DNA of 64,000 bases from Saccharopolyspora aridisoli (GTDB taxonomy: Bacteria; Actinomycetota; Actinomycetes; Mycobacteriales; Pseudonocardiaceae): contig NZ_SMKV01000026.1 of the NCBI RefSeq assembly GCF_004348445.1, forward strand, positions 1 through 64,000, in the 5' to 3' direction. Below, one piece after another: positions 34,556-43,250 of the stretch. Position numbers and translations under genes: made by a program. The notes beneath the pieces were generated by a model. That model saw nothing but the letters and a program-made list of their open reading frames with translations, had not been told where the DNA came from and searched no databases. Position 1 is the stretch's first letter, and each line of letters opens with the position of its first letter.

Positions 34556-36928
34556 GTGAGCTTCCAGCCCCGTCGGGTGCTCCTGATCAGCGCCACCATC
34601 GGTGAGGGCCACAACGCGACCGCTCGTGCCGTCGAAGAGGCGGCCCACGAGGTCTGGCCCGGTTGCGAGGTGGTGTGGCTCGACGCGCTCCGCATCATGG
34701 GGCGCTGGGTTCCCGGGGCGTTCAACTGGATCTACGTCACCAACGTCGAGTCCACGCCCTGGCTCTACGACTTCTTCTACGACTCGCTGTGGCGCTACCG
34801 GTGGTTCGCCAACGCCTCGCGTCGCTTCGTCGGCGCCTGGTGCGGTCCGCTGCTGCGCCGCGAGATCCGCCGGGTCGACCCGGACATGATCGTGTCCACC
34901 TACCCGCTGGGAACCGCGGGGCTGGACTGGATGCGGCGGCACGGCGACCTCGACCTCCCCGTCTCAGCGGTGGTGTCGGACTTCGCGCCGCACCCGTTCT
35001 GGGTGTACCCGGAAGCCGACCTGCACTACGTGATGAGCGAGGCGAGCCTGCGCGCGATGCACCGCGCCGAGCCCGAGGCGATCGGCGCGGTGTCGGTGCC
35101 GCCGGTGCGACGCGACTTCCAGCCCCGCGATCGCACCGAGGCGCGAGCCGAGTTCGGATTCCCGGAAGCCGGGTTCACGGCGCTGATCTCCTGCGGTGCG
35201 ATGAGCTTCGGCGCGGTGGAGCGAGCCGTGGACGCGGCGCTGCGGGTCGAGGGTCTCGCCCGGGTCCTCGTGGTGTGCGGGCGCAACGAGGCGTTGCGGG
35301 AGCGCCTGCTCGCACGGGGCGAGCAGCGGCTGGTGCCGCTGGGCTGGGTCGAGGACATGCCCGGCCTGATGGCCTGCTCGGACGTGGTGATCACCAACGC
35401 CGGTGGCGCCACGGCGTTGGAGGCGCTGGCCTGCGGGCGCGCGGTGCTGATGTTCGAGCCGATCGCCGGTCACGGCAGGGCCAACGCCGAGCTGATGGCC
35501 GACGCGGGTCTGGCCGAGCTGTGCCCGGAGGGATCGCAGCTGACCGCGACGCTGCGTCGCTGGGTCGCGGACCCGCAGGAGGTCGGCGAACGCGAGGAGC
35601 GGGCGCTCAAGCACAGCCGATCGGCGGAGTTCGCCGATCAGGTCGCAGCCTTGGCCGACCTGCCCCGCCACCACGGCCCGCGTCGACTGCGCCCGCAGGA
35701 CGCCTTCTTCGTCTACGCCACCACACCTGAGGTGCCGCAGCACACCGGGGCCGTCCTGCGCCTGGAGCCGTCGCCGGATCCAGCACGGGTGTGGTGCGAA
35801 CACCTCGCCCGCCGCATCCAGGACTGCGCGCCGTCGCTACCGATGCTGAACCGCACGCTGGTCACCCGACCCAGACGTCGTCCACAGTGGAGGAACGCTG
35901 GACCGGTCGACCCCGCCCTGCACCTCAGCTTTCGCGAGCTCGGCCCCGACCAGGACGCCGAGGGGCTCACGAGCGAGTTCTTCTCGACGCCGGTGCGCAC
36001 CGACCGCCCTCCGTGGGAGCTGCGCCTGCTGCACGACGCGGCCACCGGCCGGGTGACCCTGCTGGCGAAGATGCACCACTCCCTGGGTGACGGCCTGGCC
36101 GTCGCCAACGCGCTGATCCGGCTGCTCTGCGACGGCCACCACCCCGCTTCGGCCCCGAGCGCGAGCGGGCGGTCGTGGGTGCAGCAGGCCCCGCTGGTGC
36201 TGCGCGGACTCCTCGGCCTGGCCACCTCCGCCGGGGCGCCCGACCCAGCCTGGACCGGGCGGAGTTCGCACGCGCGCAGCTTCGGTCACGTGACGCTGCC
36301 GGCGGCGCAGGTCCGCGCCCGCGCGCGCGATCAAGGCGTGACCAGCAGCGCCCTGCTCATCGGGCTGGTCGCCGAGGCGCTGCACCGCGCGCTCGGCGAG
36401 CAACGACGCGAGGCCCGGTTCCGGGTGATGGTTCCGCGCACGGCCCGCACCGGGCGCGACGGCGCCGGTACCGCCGCTCCCGGCAACCACACGCAGTCGC
36501 TGTCGGTGGACCTCCCGGTCGGGCCGATGCCGCTGGTGTGGCGGATCCGCGCGGTCGCCGACGCGCTCGCCGAACCCGACCACAGCGGACAACCCGAGGC
36601 GGCAGGCGCGGTGCTGGCCGGGCTCGGCCTGCTGCCCGCCCCGGTGCACGCGTGGATCGTGCGGCGCATCTACGGGCGCCGGTTCTTCAACGCGGTGGTC
36701 TCGGTGATGCCGGGCCAACGGCGCCCCGCCCACGTCAACGGCACCCGGCTCAGCCAGGTGCTGCCGGTGCTGTCGCTGGCCGACGGCGTCGGCGTGGCGA
36801 TCGGGGCGATCGGATGGGCCGAGGAGTTCGGCTTCGGCATCACCACCGATCCCGGACTCGCACCCGACGCCGGGCGGTTGGCCGCACACCTGCGGGAGGC
36901 GTTCGACGAGCTGCGGGAGAGGCGTTGA
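34556..36928 (+). CDS. Fused MGDG-synthase-like glycosyltransferase and wax ester synthase/DGAT acyltransferase
   Basis: A 790-residue two-enzyme protein. Residues 1 to about 375 are a GT28-type glycosyltransferase of the MGDG-synthase family: LISATIGEGHNATARAVEEA at the N-terminus, DFAPHPFWVYPEADLHYVMS, LISCGAMSFG, and the nucleotide-sugar site GWVEDMPGLMACSDVVITNAGG. After a short linker, residues about 385-790 are a WS/DGAT acyltransferase: start QDAFFVYATTPEVPQHTG, the catalytic HHSLGDG (507-513, pattern HHxxxDG), APGNHTQSLSVDLPV and a C-terminal domain with FFNAVVSVMPG. Together it should glycosylate a lipid alcohol and acylate it (or the sugar). GTG at 34556 has AAAGGAA 10 nt upstream; ATG at 34526 is the alternative. 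The stop overlaps the next start. It lies beside, and faces, the hopanoid operon. Confidence 0.88.
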   Translation: MSFQPRRVLLISATIGEGHNATARAVEEAAHEVWPGCEVVWLDALRIMGRWVPGAFNWIYVTNVESTPWLYDFFYDSLWRYRWFANASRRFVGAWCGPLLRREIRRVDPDMIVSTYPLGTAGLDWMRRHGDLDLPVSAVVSDFAPHPFWVYPEADLHYVMSEASLRAMHRAEPEAIGAVSVPPVRRDFQPRDRTEARAEFGFPEAGFTALISCGAMSFGAVERAVDAALRVEGLARVLVVCGRNEALRERLLARGEQRLVPLGWVEDMPGLMACSDVVITNAGGATALEALACGRAVLMFEPIAGHGRANAELMADAGLAELCPEGSQLTATLRRWVADPQEVGEREERALKHSRSAEFADQVAALADLPRHHGPRRLRPQDAFFVYATTPEVPQHTGAVLRLEPSPDPARVWCEHLARRIQDCAPSLPMLNRTLVTRPRRRPQWRNAGPVDPALHLSFRELGPDQDAEGLTSEFFSTPVRTDRPPWELRLLHDAATGRVTLLAKMHHSLGDGLAVANALIRLLCDGHHPASAPSASGRSWVQQAPLVLRGLLGLATSAGAPDPAWTGRSSHARSFGHVTLPAAQVRARARDQGVTSSALLIGLVAEALHRALGEQRREARFRVMVPRTARTGRDGAGTAAPGNHTQSLSVDLPVGPMPLVWRIRAVADALAEPDHSGQPEAAGAVLAGLGLLPAPVHAWIVRRIYGRRFFNAVVSVMPGQRRPAHVNGTRLSQVLPVLSLADGVGVAIGAIGWAEEFGFGITTDPGLAPDAGRLAAHLREAFDELRERR

Positions 36929-37830
36929 CCACCGGGACGGTGGTGGCGGTCGCGGTGCCGGCCGCGGTGATCGGTGCCGCGAGCTTCGGGATGGCCAGCG
37001 CGATCCAGCACCGCGTCACCAAGCAGGTCCCCGAAGTCGCCACGTTCAGCCCGCGGATGCTGTGGGACCTGGTGCGCAAACCGATCTGGGTGCTCAGCAT
37101 CGGCACCGTGATCATCGGCTTGTCGCTCCAGGTGGTGGCGCTGGCGTTCGGTCCGCTGGTGCTGGTGCAGCCGCTGCTGGTGACCTCTGTGCTGTTCGGC
37201 GCGGCGTTCGCCGCGTGGCTGGCGGGCAGGCGGATGGACCTCGTCCTGGCGATCGGCGCGTTGTCGTGCGCGGGCGGGTTGGCGGCGTTCCTGCTCCTGG
37301 CACGGCCCTCCGGCCAGGGCAGCGAGTTCACCGGAGCGCCCGTGCTCCCGCTGGCGCTGGGGATGGGACTGCTGGTGATCATGTCGCTGCTGGCGGCCCG
37401 GTGGCTTCCCGGCGAGTTCGGCGTGGTGGGCCTGGCCGTGGCCACCGGGGTGTTCTACGGGGTCACGGCCGGGTTGATGCGCGTGGTGGCCGGCCAGTTC
37501 CGCACCGGCGGGCTCGTCGAGCCCTTCGGGCACTGGACGTTGTACGTGGTGTGCGTGATCGGGCCGATGGGTTTCCTGCTCAGCCAGCAGACCTTCCAAC
37601 GAGGCCGGTTGATGTCGCCGTCGCTGGCGGTGATCACCACGGTCGATCCGCTGGTGGCGGCGGCGATCGGGGTGAGCTGGCTGGGTGAGCGCATCGAGTC
37701 CTCCCCCACCATCCTGGCCGGCGAGGCGGTCGCGGGAGCGCTCATGGTCGGCGGCATCGTCGTGCTGGCGCGGCGCAGCGAGCAGATCGGCCGCGAGCTG
37801 GCCGCCAAGGGCAGCGAGTCGTGGGGATGA
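36925..37830 (+). CDS. DMT/EamA-type multispanning membrane protein
   Basis: A 301-residue protein with nine to ten hydrophobic helices, resembling drug/metabolite transporter (EamA, NIPA-like) family members: an ASFGMASAIQHR start, LQVVALAFGPLVLVQPL in the second helix pair, GEFGVVGLAVATGVFYG, and SLAVITTVDPLVAAAIGVSWLGE repeated in the second half. It could move a lipid, sugar or small metabolite. The TTG start at 36925 overlaps the stop of the fusion gene (TTGA) with a GGGAGAGG site inside that gene; the stop overlaps the next start (ATGA). Translational coupling on both sides implies a shared job with the fused lipid enzyme, for example export or flipping of its product. Confidence 0.8.
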   Translation: MTTGTVVAVAVPAAVIGAASFGMASAIQHRVTKQVPEVATFSPRMLWDLVRKPIWVLSIGTVIIGLSLQVVALAFGPLVLVQPLLVTSVLFGAAFAAWLAGRRMDLVLAIGALSCAGGLAAFLLLARPSGQGSEFTGAPVLPLALGMGLLVIMSLLAARWLPGEFGVVGLAVATGVFYGVTAGLMRVVAGQFRTGGLVEPFGHWTLYVVCVIGPMGFLLSQQTFQRGRLMSPSLAVITTVDPLVAAAIGVSWLGERIESSPTILAGEAVAGALMVGGIVVLARRSEQIGRELAAKGSESWG

Positions 37831-38513
37831 ACTCGGCCCTGATCACCGGCGCGTCCTCGGGGATCGGCGCGGCAACCGCCCTCCGACTCGCAGCCGACGG
37901 CTGGCAGGTCGTGCTGGCCGGACGCGACCGGACGCGCCTGGAGGCGCTGGCCGAGCGCACCGGAGGCGAGTCCGTCGCCGGGGACCTGACCACCGATGAC
38001 GGGCTGCGGCAGGTGGCGGATGCGGCGAACGGGGTTGATCTGCTGGTGCACAGCGCCGGGATCGGCTGGGCGGGAGCGTTCGCCGACATGCCCCCGGAGC
38101 GCATCGACGAGCTCGTCGAGCTGAACCTGACCGTTCCGATGCGGCTGACGCGCGCGGTCCTGCCACCGCGGGTGGCGTTCGTGGCCTCGGTGGCCGTGGT
38201 GGGCGTCCGCGACGAGGACGTCTACTCGGCAAGCAAAGCGGGGCTGCGGGCCTTCGCCGCGAGCCTGCGCTACCGGGGCATCGCCACGACGACGGTGTTC
38301 CCCGGCGCGGTGCGCACGCCGTTCTTCCACGGCCGCGACTACCGGCGCCGGTTCCCGCGCATGGTCGAGCCGCGGGAAGTCGCCGACGCCCTGGTGGACG
38401 CGGTGGTGCGCGGCCGCGCGGAGGTCTTCGTACCGGGCTGGCTGACCGCGGCCGACCGGGTCCACGGCGCGCTGCCCGGCGTCTTCCACCGCCTCGCCCG
38501 CAGGTTCGGCTGA
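37827..38513 (+). CDS. Short-chain dehydrogenase/reductase
   Basis: A 228-residue classical SDR: cofactor motif ALITGASSGIGAATAL at the N-terminus, basic residue pattern (GRDRTRL) suggesting NADPH, HSAGIGWAGAF, catalytic Ser in FVASVAVVG and YSASK (Tyr-x-x-x-Lys). The FPGAVRTPFF segment is typical of the DltE/short SDR group. It is coupled by an ATGA overlap to the membrane protein before it and forms the last gene of the operon that begins with the fused glycosyltransferase/acyltransferase. Substrates could be the lipid alcohol or aldehyde that the fused enzyme uses. ATG at 37827 is preferred over GTG at 37821. Confidence 0.85.
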   Translation: MNSALITGASSGIGAATALRLAADGWQVVLAGRDRTRLEALAERTGGESVAGDLTTDDGLRQVADAANGVDLLVHSAGIGWAGAFADMPPERIDELVELNLTVPMRLTRAVLPPRVAFVASVAVVGVRDEDVYSASKAGLRAFAASLRYRGIATTTVFPGAVRTPFFHGRDYRRRFPRMVEPREVADALVDAVVRGRAEVFVPGWLTAADRVHGALPGVFHRLARRFG

Positions 38514-38640
38514 CCCCCGCTCCGGTCGATGCTGGGACATGAGGCGGTCCTGGCCCGACCACGCTCGATGTTCCACGAGTCCGGTCAGATCGAACCAGAG
38601 CCGCCACCGGCACCGCCGAGCAAGGTGATTCCGAGGCAGC

Positions 38641-39642
38641 CTAGCCGCGCACGGCTCGGAGCGATTCCCGCAGCGAGCCCATGGTGGCCAGGACCGAGGT
38701 GGGTTCGTAGCCGCAGTGGGCCATGCAGTTCGCGCAGCGCGGGTCGTTGCCGCGCCCGTAGGCCGCCCAGTCTGTGTCCTCCAGCAACTCCCGGTAGCTG
38801 CTCGCGTAGCCGTCGCTCATCAGGTAGCAGGGCCGTTGCCAGCCGTAGAGCGAGTAGGACGGGATGGCCCAGGCCGTGCACCCGAAGTCGATCTTGCCTT
38901 CGAGGAAGTCCAGGAACAGCGGCGAGTGGTTGAAGCGCCACCTCTTCCGCCGCCCGTCGGCGAAGACCTTCCTGAACAGCTCGCGGGTCTCGGTCACGCC
39001 GAGGAAGTGCTCCTGGTCCGGCGCCTTGTCGTAGGCGTAGGCCGGCGAGAGCATCATCTGGTCGACCTTGAGGTCGTTGTTGAGGTAGTCGAGCACTTCG
39101 ATCACCGACTGCGGCGTGTCGGTGGTGAAGAAGGTCGAATTCGTGGTCACCCGGAATCCGCGCCGCTGGGCGTCCTCGACGTTGTCCACGGCCTGGGCGA
39201 ACACCCCCTGCTTGCACACCGAGGCGTCGTGGCGCTCTTCCAGTCCGTCGATGTGCACGGCGAAGGAGAAGTACGGGGACGGCTCGAACTCGTCGATCTT
39301 GCGCGGCATCAGCAGCGCGTTGGTGCACAGGTAGACGAACTTCTTGCGCTTGACCAGTTCCTTGACCAGCACGTCGATCTCGGGGTGCATCAGTGGTTCA
39401 CCACCGGCGATGGACACCACCGGGGCACCGCACTCCTCGACCGCGGCCAACGCCTGCTCGACCGGCATCCGCTGCTTGAGAACGCTTGCCGGGTGCTGGA
39501 TCTTCCCGCACCCGGCGCACGCCAGGTTGCAGGCGAACAGCGGTTCCAGTTCCAGGGTGAGCGCGAACTTCTCGCGCCGGGCCAGCTTCTGCTTCATCAG
39601 GTACGCACCGACGCGAACCGCTTGGCGCACGGGAATTCCCAT
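38641..39642 (-). CDS. hpnH: Adenosyl-hopane synthase, radical SAM enzyme HpnH
   Basis: Adds the 5'-deoxyadenosyl group of SAM to diploptene, giving adenosylhopane, the first C35 hopanoid. The 333-residue protein has the radical-SAM cluster motif Cys38-x3-Cys42-x2-Cys45 in ACNLACAGCG, the SAM-binding SIAGGEPLMHPEI, and the HpnH-specific Cys-rich C-terminus GNDPRCANCMAHCGYEPT. N-terminal MGIPVRQAVRVGAYLMKQKL is the usual start. It is the last gene of the minus-strand hopanoid operon, 2 bp after hpnG, and its stop (38641) faces the stop of the SDR gene 127 bp away. Within that gap no strong terminator hairpin is seen. Confidence 0.96.
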   Translation of the reverse strand: MGIPVRQAVRVGAYLMKQKLARREKFALTLELEPLFACNLACAGCGKIQHPASVLKQRMPVEQALAAVEECGAPVVSIAGGEPLMHPEIDVLVKELVKRKKFVYLCTNALLMPRKIDEFEPSPYFSFAVHIDGLEERHDASVCKQGVFAQAVDNVEDAQRRGFRVTTNSTFFTTDTPQSVIEVLDYLNNDLKVDQMMLSPAYAYDKAPDQEHFLGVTETRELFRKVFADGRRKRWRFNHSPLFLDFLEGKIDFGCTAWAIPSYSLYGWQRPCYLMSDGYASSYRELLEDTDWAAYGRGNDPRCANCMAHCGYEPTSVLATMGSLRESLRAVRG

Positions 39643-39644
39643 GG

Positions 39645-40304
39645 TTACAACGCCTCCTCACAGGTCGTGCGAAGTTCCGGTGGGATGTGGCGGCCCCACC
39701 GCCGCAGGCAGGAGCCCACGGCGTGCAGCCGCGCCAGTCCGGACATCACCCGGTGAACGGTGCCGGGCCGCAGCAGGGGTTGTTGCGCGGTGTCGACCAC
39801 GACGCGCACGATCGCCAGCGGCCGGTGCCCCGCGGCCTGGGCCAGCACCGCCGATTCCATGTCCACCGCGAGCGCACCCGTTGCGGTTAGCTCGGCGCGG
39901 CGCTGACCGTGGACCAGCGCGTCGGCGGTCACGACCGGCCCGCAGCGCACCGGGAACCCGCTGCGCGTGAGTTCGGCGGCCAGCGAGTGGGCCGTCTCGC
40001 AGCGCAGCACCTCGCGGTGTCCGCGCAGTTCGTCGGCGACGATCACGTCCCCGCTGCGCACCTCCGGTGACAGCCCGCCCGCCAGGCCCGCGACCACCAG
40101 GACGTCGAAGTCCGCGGCCAGCAGCCGGACCGCGCTGCTCGCGCTGCGGCGCGGCCCGTACCCGGTGCGGCGCACCGTCACCGAATCGGCTCCGAGCCCG
40201 GTGGTGCGCAGGGTTTCCTGGCCGGTCGCGGCCCCACCGAGGGCGGAGCGCAGCGCGCTGGCCTCCAGTCGCATCGGCGCGCAGATCAGCATCCTCGTCG
40301 ACAT
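39645..40304 (-). CDS. hpnG: Adenosylhopane nucleosidase/phosphorylase HpnG
   Basis: Removes adenine from adenosylhopane to yield ribosylhopane (or its phosphate), the precursor of bacteriohopanepolyols. The 219-residue protein belongs to the purine nucleoside phosphorylase/MTA-SAH nucleosidase fold: an N-terminal strand RMLICAPMRLEA, VAGLAGGLSPEVRSGDVIVAD, and VDMESAVLAQAAG with the ribose-binding Met-Glu pair. Identification rests on fold plus position between shc and hpnH, as in other hopanoid operons. Stop and start are 1-2 bp from both neighbours. ATG at 40304. Confidence 0.88.
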   Translation of the reverse strand: MSTRMLICAPMRLEASALRSALGGAATGQETLRTTGLGADSVTVRRTGYGPRRSASSAVRLLAADFDVLVVAGLAGGLSPEVRSGDVIVADELRGHREVLRCETAHSLAAELTRSGFPVRCGPVVTADALVHGQRRAELTATGALAVDMESAVLAQAAGHRPLAIVRVVVDTAQQPLLRPGTVHRVMSGLARLHAVGSCLRRWGRHIPPELRTTCEEAL

Positions 40305-40305
40305 G

Positions 40306-42246
40306 TCACTCCCCGTCCCGCAGGTAGCGCCCGAGCGCGGTCAGCGGGAAGATCACCCGGTACAGGTGGTAGTTGATGTAGAAGTCCCCGGGGAACCCGG
40401 TCCCGGTGAACTGGGGTTCGTCCCAATTGCCGTCGGCGCGCTGGCTTCGGGCCAGGTAGCCGATCCCGCGGCGCACCGCGTCGGTGTCGTGCCTGCCCAC
40501 GGCCAGCAGCGCCATCAGCGCCCAGCCCGTCTGGGAGGCCGTGGAGGTGCCTCGGCCGATCCACTGGGGATCGTCGTAGGAGCGCAAGTCCTCGCCCCAG
40601 CCTCCGTCATCGTTCTGGTGGTTCTCCAGCCAGCGCACGGCGTCCCGCAACGCGCGGTGCTGGCGATCCACTCCGGCCGCGACCAGGGCGGGCACGACGG
40701 CACCGGTGCCGTAGACGTGGTTGGCGCCCCACCGCCCGAACCACGACCCGTCGCGCTCCTGGTTGGACAGCAGCCACTTCACCCCGCCGCGCAACACCTC
40801 GTCGTGCTCGCCGAGGACGGCCAGCGCCTCCACCACGTGCGCGGTGACATCGGCCGAGGGCGGGTCGATGACCTCGCCGAAGTCGCAGAACGGCAGCTTG
40901 CCCACCAGCTGCCGGGTGTTGTCGGCGTCGAACGCTGCCCAGCCGCCGTCCTTCGAGCGCATCCCGCGCAACCAGCGGACACCACGCGCGATCGCACCGC
41001 GCACGGCTTCCGAGTCGGGGTGCTCAACGCGGTTGAGCGCGAGGAGCACCTCGGCGGTGTCGTCGATGTCGGGGTATCCGTCGTTGTCGAACTCGAACGC
41101 CCAGCCACCCCCAGCGGGCAGCTCCGGGCGCTTGACCGACCAGTCACCCTTGACCCGGATCTCCTCGGCCAGCAGGTAGTCCACCGCTCGCTGCAGCGAC
41201 GGGTGGTCGGCGGGAACACCGGCGTCGCGCAGCGCCTGCACGCCCAGAACGGTGTCCCACACCGGAGACTGGCACGCCTCCAGCCTGCGGACGGTGCCCT
41301 CGGGCGTCTGCTCGCGGATCAGGAACCGCTCCAGCCCGCCGAGGCCCTTGGCGATCACCGGGTGGTTCATCGGGTAGCCGAGCAGGTGCAGCGCGAGGAT
41401 CGAGTACACCCACGGAGGCTGGATGCCGCCCCACGAGCCGTCGGCCTCCTGGCGCGCCACGATCCACTCGGCCGCGCGCCGCATCGCGTGCGTGCGCAGC
41501 GATTTCACCGGTCGGCGGTGGTAGCGGTGCAGAACGCGGTCGAGGGTGTGGAAGCCGTAGCCCCAGGACCACTCGCGCTTCGGTCGCGCCGCGGGCCGCC
41601 CGGTGCGCAGCTCCCGCAACCCGATGCCCAGGTCGCGGCGCGGGCGCATGGTGCACACCACGGTCAGCGGCACCACGGTCTGACGGGCCCAGCACGCCCA
41701 GTCGGAAACGTTGAGCGGGCACCACTCGGGCAGCAGCACCACTTCCGGCGGCATGGCGGGCAGGTCGTCCCAGGACCACTCGCCGAACAGCGCCAGCCAG
41801 ATCCGGGTGAACACCCGGGTTCCCTCCAGGCCACCGCTGTCCAGGATCCAATCCCTGGCGGCCCGCATGTGCGCGGCGTCGACGTCGTCACCGGCGAGCT
41901 TGAGGGCCGCGTACGCCTCGACCGTGGTGGACAGATCGCCGGGACCACCGTGGAAGGTCGCCCAGGTGCCGTCCTCGCGCTGCTGGGAGCGGATCCAGCG
42001 GGCCGTCTGCACGGTTTCCGACGAGGTGCGGATGCCGAGGAACTGCCGCAGCAGCAGGTCCTCGACGTCCATGGTCACGTTGGTGTCCAGCTCGCCCTTC
42101 CACCAGCCCTCCGGGCTCTGCAACGACAGCAGGTGGTCGCGGGCGGCCAGCGCCGCCGTCCGGGCTTCGGCCCGCGCCGCTCCCTGGCTGGGGATCTGGA
42201 CGGCGGTGGCGGCCGATCGCGTGGGCTGTTGCAGCTGTTCGGTCAA
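40306..42246 (-). CDS. shc: Squalene-hopene cyclase
   Basis: Cyclises squalene to hopene (diploptene) and hopanol at the membrane. The 646-residue protein has the catalytic DxDD (residues 393-396, DIDD) and a full set of QW-type repeats: QSPEGWWKGEL, QREDGTWATF, QEADGSWGGI, SKDGGWAAF, QERDGSWFGRWG, QNDDGGWGED and QRADGNWDEP. GTGFPGDFYINYHLYR and the PLTALGRY end complete the family pattern. The start is TTG at 42246, overlapping the stop of the polyprenyl synthase gene (TTGA), with a GGAGGAAG site inside that gene. It sits centrally in the hopanoid operon. Confidence 0.97.
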   Translation of the reverse strand: MTEQLQQPTRSAATAVQIPSQGAARAEARTAALAARDHLLSLQSPEGWWKGELDTNVTMDVEDLLLRQFLGIRTSSETVQTARWIRSQQREDGTWATFHGGPGDLSTTVEAYAALKLAGDDVDAAHMRAARDWILDSGGLEGTRVFTRIWLALFGEWSWDDLPAMPPEVVLLPEWCPLNVSDWACWARQTVVPLTVVCTMRPRRDLGIGLRELRTGRPAARPKREWSWGYGFHTLDRVLHRYHRRPVKSLRTHAMRRAAEWIVARQEADGSWGGIQPPWVYSILALHLLGYPMNHPVIAKGLGGLERFLIREQTPEGTVRRLEACQSPVWDTVLGVQALRDAGVPADHPSLQRAVDYLLAEEIRVKGDWSVKRPELPAGGGWAFEFDNDGYPDIDDTAEVLLALNRVEHPDSEAVRGAIARGVRWLRGMRSKDGGWAAFDADNTRQLVGKLPFCDFGEVIDPPSADVTAHVVEALAVLGEHDEVLRGGVKWLLSNQERDGSWFGRWGANHVYGTGAVVPALVAAGVDRQHRALRDAVRWLENHQNDDGGWGEDLRSYDDPQWIGRGTSTASQTGWALMALLAVGRHDTDAVRRGIGYLARSQRADGNWDEPQFTGTGFPGDFYINYHLYRVIFPLTALGRYLRDGE

Positions 42247-43250
42247 AGCTTCCTCCGTACGATGAATTCAGCGAGCTCTCGCAGTGCCGCGGTGTCGCCC
42301 AGCGATCCGACTTCGAGCTGCGCCTCCGCGATTTCGAGTCGGCGGCGGCACTCCCCCCGCGTCCAGTCCTCGGAACCGGCGCGACGCACCATCTCGGCGG
42401 CTTCGCACAACTGCGCCTCGGTGAGCTGTTCGGGCTGCTCGTAGAGCTCCCACAACCGCTCCCCCGCTGCTGTTCCTGAGGTCAGGGCGTGCACCACCGG
42501 GACCGTCTTCTTGCGGGTGCGCAGGTCCGACAGCACTGGTTTGCCGGTGACCTCCGGGTCTCCCCACAGGCCCAGCAGGTCGTCGACCAGCTGGAACGCC
42601 ATCCCCAGCTCGGTGCCGTAGGCGTGCAGCGCGCGAACGCCCTCCCGCGGGGCTCCGACGCTCAGCGGCCCGATGGAGCAGGCGCAGGCCAGCAGCGCGG
42701 CGGTCTTGTCGTGCGCCATGCTCAGGCATTCGGTGAGGTCGACGTCGTGGCGGCGTTCGAAGCCCAGATCGGCGGTCTGCCCGGCGATGAGCACCCGGGT
42801 GGTCGTCAACAACGAGCGCACCGCCACCGACGCGTGGGGGGCATCGGATTCCAGCAGGACCTCCGGTGCCATGGTCAGCAGCGCGTCACCCGCCAGGATC
42901 GCCGCGGACGATCCGAAGACCGTCCAGGCGGTGGGCCGGTGCCTGCGGGAGATGTCGCCGTCCATCACGTCGTCGTGCAGCAGCGAGAAGTTGTGCACGA
43001 TTTCCACCGCTGCCGCCGCCGGGACGCCGTGTTCTGCTGTGCCGCATGCTGTTTCGGTCGCGGCGAGGACCATCGCGGGACGCAGCGCCTTGCCCCCGGC
43101 GTCGGTGGGCGAGCCGTCGACGCCGATCCAGCCGAAGTGGTACTCGCTGACCCGCCGGGTGTCGGCGTCCAGCCGCGCCACCGCCGAGCGCAGCGTCGGT
43201 TCGACCTGCTCCCGCGCTGTGCGCAGGGCCAGAGGCAGGAGTGTGGTCAT
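42243..43250 (-). CDS. Polyprenyl diphosphate synthase of the hopanoid operon
   Basis: A trans-isoprenyl diphosphate synthase of 335 residues, likely making farnesyl diphosphate for HpnD. The first Asp-rich motif is DDVMD (residues 93-97, in HNFSLLHDDVMDGD) and the second DDLLG (223-227, in GMAFQLVDDLLGLWGD). The first motif has two residues between the Asp groups, as in actinobacterial FPP/GGPP synthases. GKALRPAMV and RRHRPTAWTVFG are other family segments. Chain length cannot be fixed by eye; the residue before the first motif region (Phe/Ser at -5/-4) would be the place to look. ATG at 43250 overlaps the stop of hpnE by 4 bp. Its presence makes the operon self-sufficient from C5 units. 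Confidence 0.9.
   Translation of the reverse strand: MTTLLPLALRTAREQVEPTLRSAVARLDADTRRVSEYHFGWIGVDGSPTDAGGKALRPAMVLAATETACGTAEHGVPAAAAVEIVHNFSLLHDDVMDGDISRRHRPTAWTVFGSSAAILAGDALLTMAPEVLLESDAPHASVAVRSLLTTTRVLIAGQTADLGFERRHDVDLTECLSMAHDKTAALLACACSIGPLSVGAPREGVRALHAYGTELGMAFQLVDDLLGLWGDPEVTGKPVLSDLRTRKKTVPVVHALTSGTAAGERLWELYEQPEQLTEAQLCEAAEMVRRAGSEDWTRGECRRRLEIAEAQLEVGSLGDTAALRELAEFIVRRKL

Noticed and set aside
36925-37830. DMT-type protein as a hopanoid transporter HpnN
   Set aside because: HpnN is an RND-type protein of about 850 residues; this is a small EamA/NIPA-like protein.
39967-42444. Long plus-strand frame opposite hpnG and shc
   Set aside because: Antisense shadow of high-GC codon usage; the minus strand has all squalene-hopene cyclase motifs.
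42243-43250. Prenyl synthase as a terpene cyclase or HpnF
   Set aside because: It has two prenyl-synthase Asp-rich motifs (DDVMD and DDLLG); the cyclase is the separate gene next to it.
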